Assembly (NCBI RefSeq): GCF_025143365.1
Contig: NZ_JALXPE010000023.1
Coordinates: 1 to 58,795, forward strand
DNA: 58,795 nt
Source: Microbacterium sp. p3-SID336
Lineage (GTDB): Bacteria > Actinomycetota > Actinomycetes > Actinomycetales > Microbacteriaceae
Reading direction: 5' to 3'
Numbering within the stretch: the stretch's first letter is position 1; each line of letters starts with the position of its first letter. Below the pieces are notes generated by a model. That model saw nothing but the letters and a program-made list of their open reading frames with translations. It had not been told where the DNA came from and did not search any database. Shown here in pieces: positions 57,393 through 58,795 of the stretch. Both the position numbers and the translations under genes were made by a program.

Positions 57393-58648
57393 GGCACGTT
57401 CACCTCCAGGCTGGTCGGGCCGCCGTGCGGGCTGTCGAGGCGGAAGGTGCCGCCCGCGGCGAGGATCCGGTTCGCGATGCCGTCGAGGCCGCCGCCCGGC
57501 AGCACCTGTGCGCCGCCCATGCCGTTGTCCTCCACACGGGCCCACAGCGTATTGCCCTCGCGGAGCCGCACCGTGACCCTCGCCTCGCTGGCGCGGGAGT
57601 GCTTGGCCGCGTTCGTCAGGGATTCCGCGATGGAGAAGTACACCGCGGCTTCGGCTTCCCGGCTGCACCTGCCGTCCATGCGCACGTCGAGGTGCACGGG
57701 GATATGCGAGCGTCCGGCCAGGGCGGACAGCGCCGCGTCGAGTCCACGGTCGTCCAGCACGGAGGCGTGGATCCCGCGGGCGAGCTGCCGCAGTTCGGTG
57801 ATGGCGGCCTTCGTGGAGGTGTGCGCCTCGGAGATGAGCTCCTTGGCGGCGTCCGGGTCGTTGTCGATCTTCTGCTGCGCGAGGCCGAGGGTCATGCCGA
57901 CGGACACGAGTCGCGGCTGGACCCCGTCGTGCAGGTCGCGTTCGATGCGCGTGCGCTCCAGGTCGGCGGCGCGCACGGCGCCCTCCCGCTGTGCGGTGGA
58001 GGTGCGCACCCGCTCGGTGAGCTCGACCTCGCGGCTGCGGGCGACGATCGCGAGGGCGAGAGTGCGGTGCAGCAGCGCGAGCCCGATCATGCCGGCCGCG
58101 GAGGCGACGACGCCGAGGATCCCGATCAGGGGTGCCCAGGCGACGGGGATGCCGGCGCCGCCGAACGGTCCCGTGAACACTTCGGACCCGGTGAGCGGAG
58201 CGAACGCGATCACGATCGACCAGACGAACGCCCAGCACAGACGCAGGACGACGAATCCGAGCACGGCCGCGATCGCGAAGTTCGCGACCGCCCGCCACAT
58301 CCGCCCGTCGATGGCCTGCCGGCCGAGTGCCCGCAGCCAGCCGCCGAAGCCGGGGCGGTCTCGCGGCTGCAGCCGCAGCGGGGCGACCGGGGTGCGGTAG
58401 AGACCGCCGATCCGCGCGACCTCGAACCAGCCGACGCCGAACAGGGCGTACACGAGACCGACCAGGAGCACGATCCCGACGCCGGCGGCGAACAGCAGTC
58501 CAATGCCGGTTCCGAGCATGCCGCCGAGCATCCCGAAGATGATGCCGCCGATCACGCCGACGCCTGCCAGATGCAGGATCGTGAGGAGGATGCGCAACGG
58601 CGGCTTCGCCACGGAGGCGGGGGCCGGCGTCGCAGTCTGAGTGGTCAT
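57380..58648 (-). CDS. Sensor histidine kinase (HisKA_3 type)
   Basis: The 422-residue kinase has an N-terminal sensor part with about five or six membrane spans (30-220), the HisKA_3 phospho-acceptor His in ERTRIERDLHDGVQPRL and a HATPase domain with ESLTNAAKHS and EDNGMGG. It should phosphorylate the response regulator encoded downstream. The ATG at 58648 lies 6 nt after TACCGT, suggesting leaderless expression. Confidence 0.92.
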   Translation of the reverse strand: MTTQTATPAPASVAKPPLRILLTILHLAGVGVIGGIIFGMLGGMLGTGIGLLFAAGVGIVLLVGLVYALFGVGWFEVARIGGLYRTPVAPLRLQPRDRPGFGGWLRALGRQAIDGRMWRAVANFAIAAVLGFVVLRLCWAFVWSIVIAFAPLTGSEVFTGPFGGAGIPVAWAPLIGILGVVASAAGMIGLALLHRTLALAIVARSREVELTERVRTSTAQREGAVRAADLERTRIERDLHDGVQPRLVSVGMTLGLAQQKIDNDPDAAKELISEAHTSTKAAITELRQLARGIHASVLDDRGLDAALSALAGRSHIPVHLDVRMDGRCSREAEAAVYFSIAESLTNAAKHSRASEARVTVRLREGNTLWARVEDNGMGGAQVLPGGGLDGIANRILAAGGTFRLDSPHGGPTSLEVNVPCAS

Positions 58649-58654
58649 GGTTCC

Positions 58655-58660
58655 ACGGTA
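58655..58660 (-). promoter_or_regulatory. -10 (TACCGT) for a leaderless histidine kinase transcript
   Basis: On the minus strand TACCGT ends 6 nt before the ATG at 58648 without a Shine-Dalgarno. The same hexamer and spacing occur before the M24 peptidase gene. Confidence 0.45.
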
Positions 58661-58754
58661 GAGCCGGGCGAGGTACCGGCACACCGAGGCAGCCGGACAC
58701 TCGTCTTCGGGTTTTCCCTACCCGCGCCCCCGGCGCTGCGACGACGTCCGGTCT

Positions 58755-58795
58755 TCACAGGTCGCGGCCCGACACCACCGGCAGGAACGACGAAG
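58755..58795 (-). CDS. Possible C-terminal end of a gene outside the window
   Basis: A minus-strand frame enters from the right edge and ends SSFLPVVSGRDL at a TGA at 58755-58757. Only about 12 codons are visible, so the call is tentative and no family can be named. Confidence 0.25.
   Translation of the reverse strand, partial: SSFLPVVSGRDL

Noticed and set aside
1..58795. CRISPR arrays, prophage or insertion sequences
   Set aside because: No short direct-repeat/spacer array, integrase, transposase or phage structural gene was seen on either strand.

Overview
The window is high-GC actinobacterial chromosome, with frequent GTG starts, many -10 hexamers placed 6 to 8 nt before a start codon (leaderless mRNAs), an actinobacterial pknB/pknA/pbpA/rodA/pstP/fha block and a class E sortase. 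Gene content fits Microbacteriaceae, most likely Microbacterium; the genus is an inference. The order tRNA-Leu, fhaA, fhaB, pstP, rodA, pbpA, pknA, pknB, trpG, sortase, crgA, rhomboid, ppi, tRNA-Ala, tRNA-Ile is the block that follows gyrA in mycobacteria, so the right half probably lies near oriC.

Region by region. (1) 1-12.6 kb is an amino-sugar scavenging island. On the minus strand a ROK regulator, sugar-binding lipoprotein, two permeases, a GH3 N-acetylhexosaminidase, a GlcNAc-6-phosphate deacetylase and a TauE-like exporter are stitched together by overlapping stops and starts. On the plus strand lie a SelA-like PLP enzyme and a second GH3 enzyme. (2) 12.7-17.3 kb holds a MarR regulator with its SDR target, an isoprenylcysteine-methyltransferase-like protein, a membrane protein and a stand-alone cytochrome bc1 b subunit. 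(3) 17.3-20.2 kb is the most unusual part: three elements that match the guanidine-III (ykkC-III) aptamer and one that matches guanidine-II (mini-ykkC) surround a paired SMR guanidinium exporter, a CaCA-type antiporter and two small single-span membrane proteins. A further guanidine-II-like element sits at 3.6 kb before another small membrane protein. (4) 20.3-26.3 kb has a secreted I36-like protein, an ECF sigma factor with a coupled membrane protein, and a lactococcin-972-type bacteriocin locus (bacteriocin, lipoprotein, adaptor, ATPase, FtsX-like permease). (5) 26.5-30.1 kb is patchy: a Cys-rich small protein, coupled mini-genes, a frameshifted remnant and an MFS/MerR pair between two related hairpins. 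(6) 30.1-44.3 kb is the conserved Ser/Thr-kinase and cell-wall block, a class E sortase, crgA, a DnaA-box cluster, rhomboid and cyclophilin, then small housekeeping genes. (7) 46.3-55.0 kb is a single 2919-residue LPTTG surface protein with 18 near-identical repeats. (8) 55.2-58.8 kb has a degenerate LuxR fragment, two tRNAs and a two-component system with a DUF4097-like membrane protein.

The central proposal is that one guanidine signal is read by two unrelated aptamer classes at up to five places and controls export (SMR pair), a cation antiporter and three small membrane proteins of unknown function. The aptamers were recognised by eye from sequence and pairing; no covariance-model search was possible.
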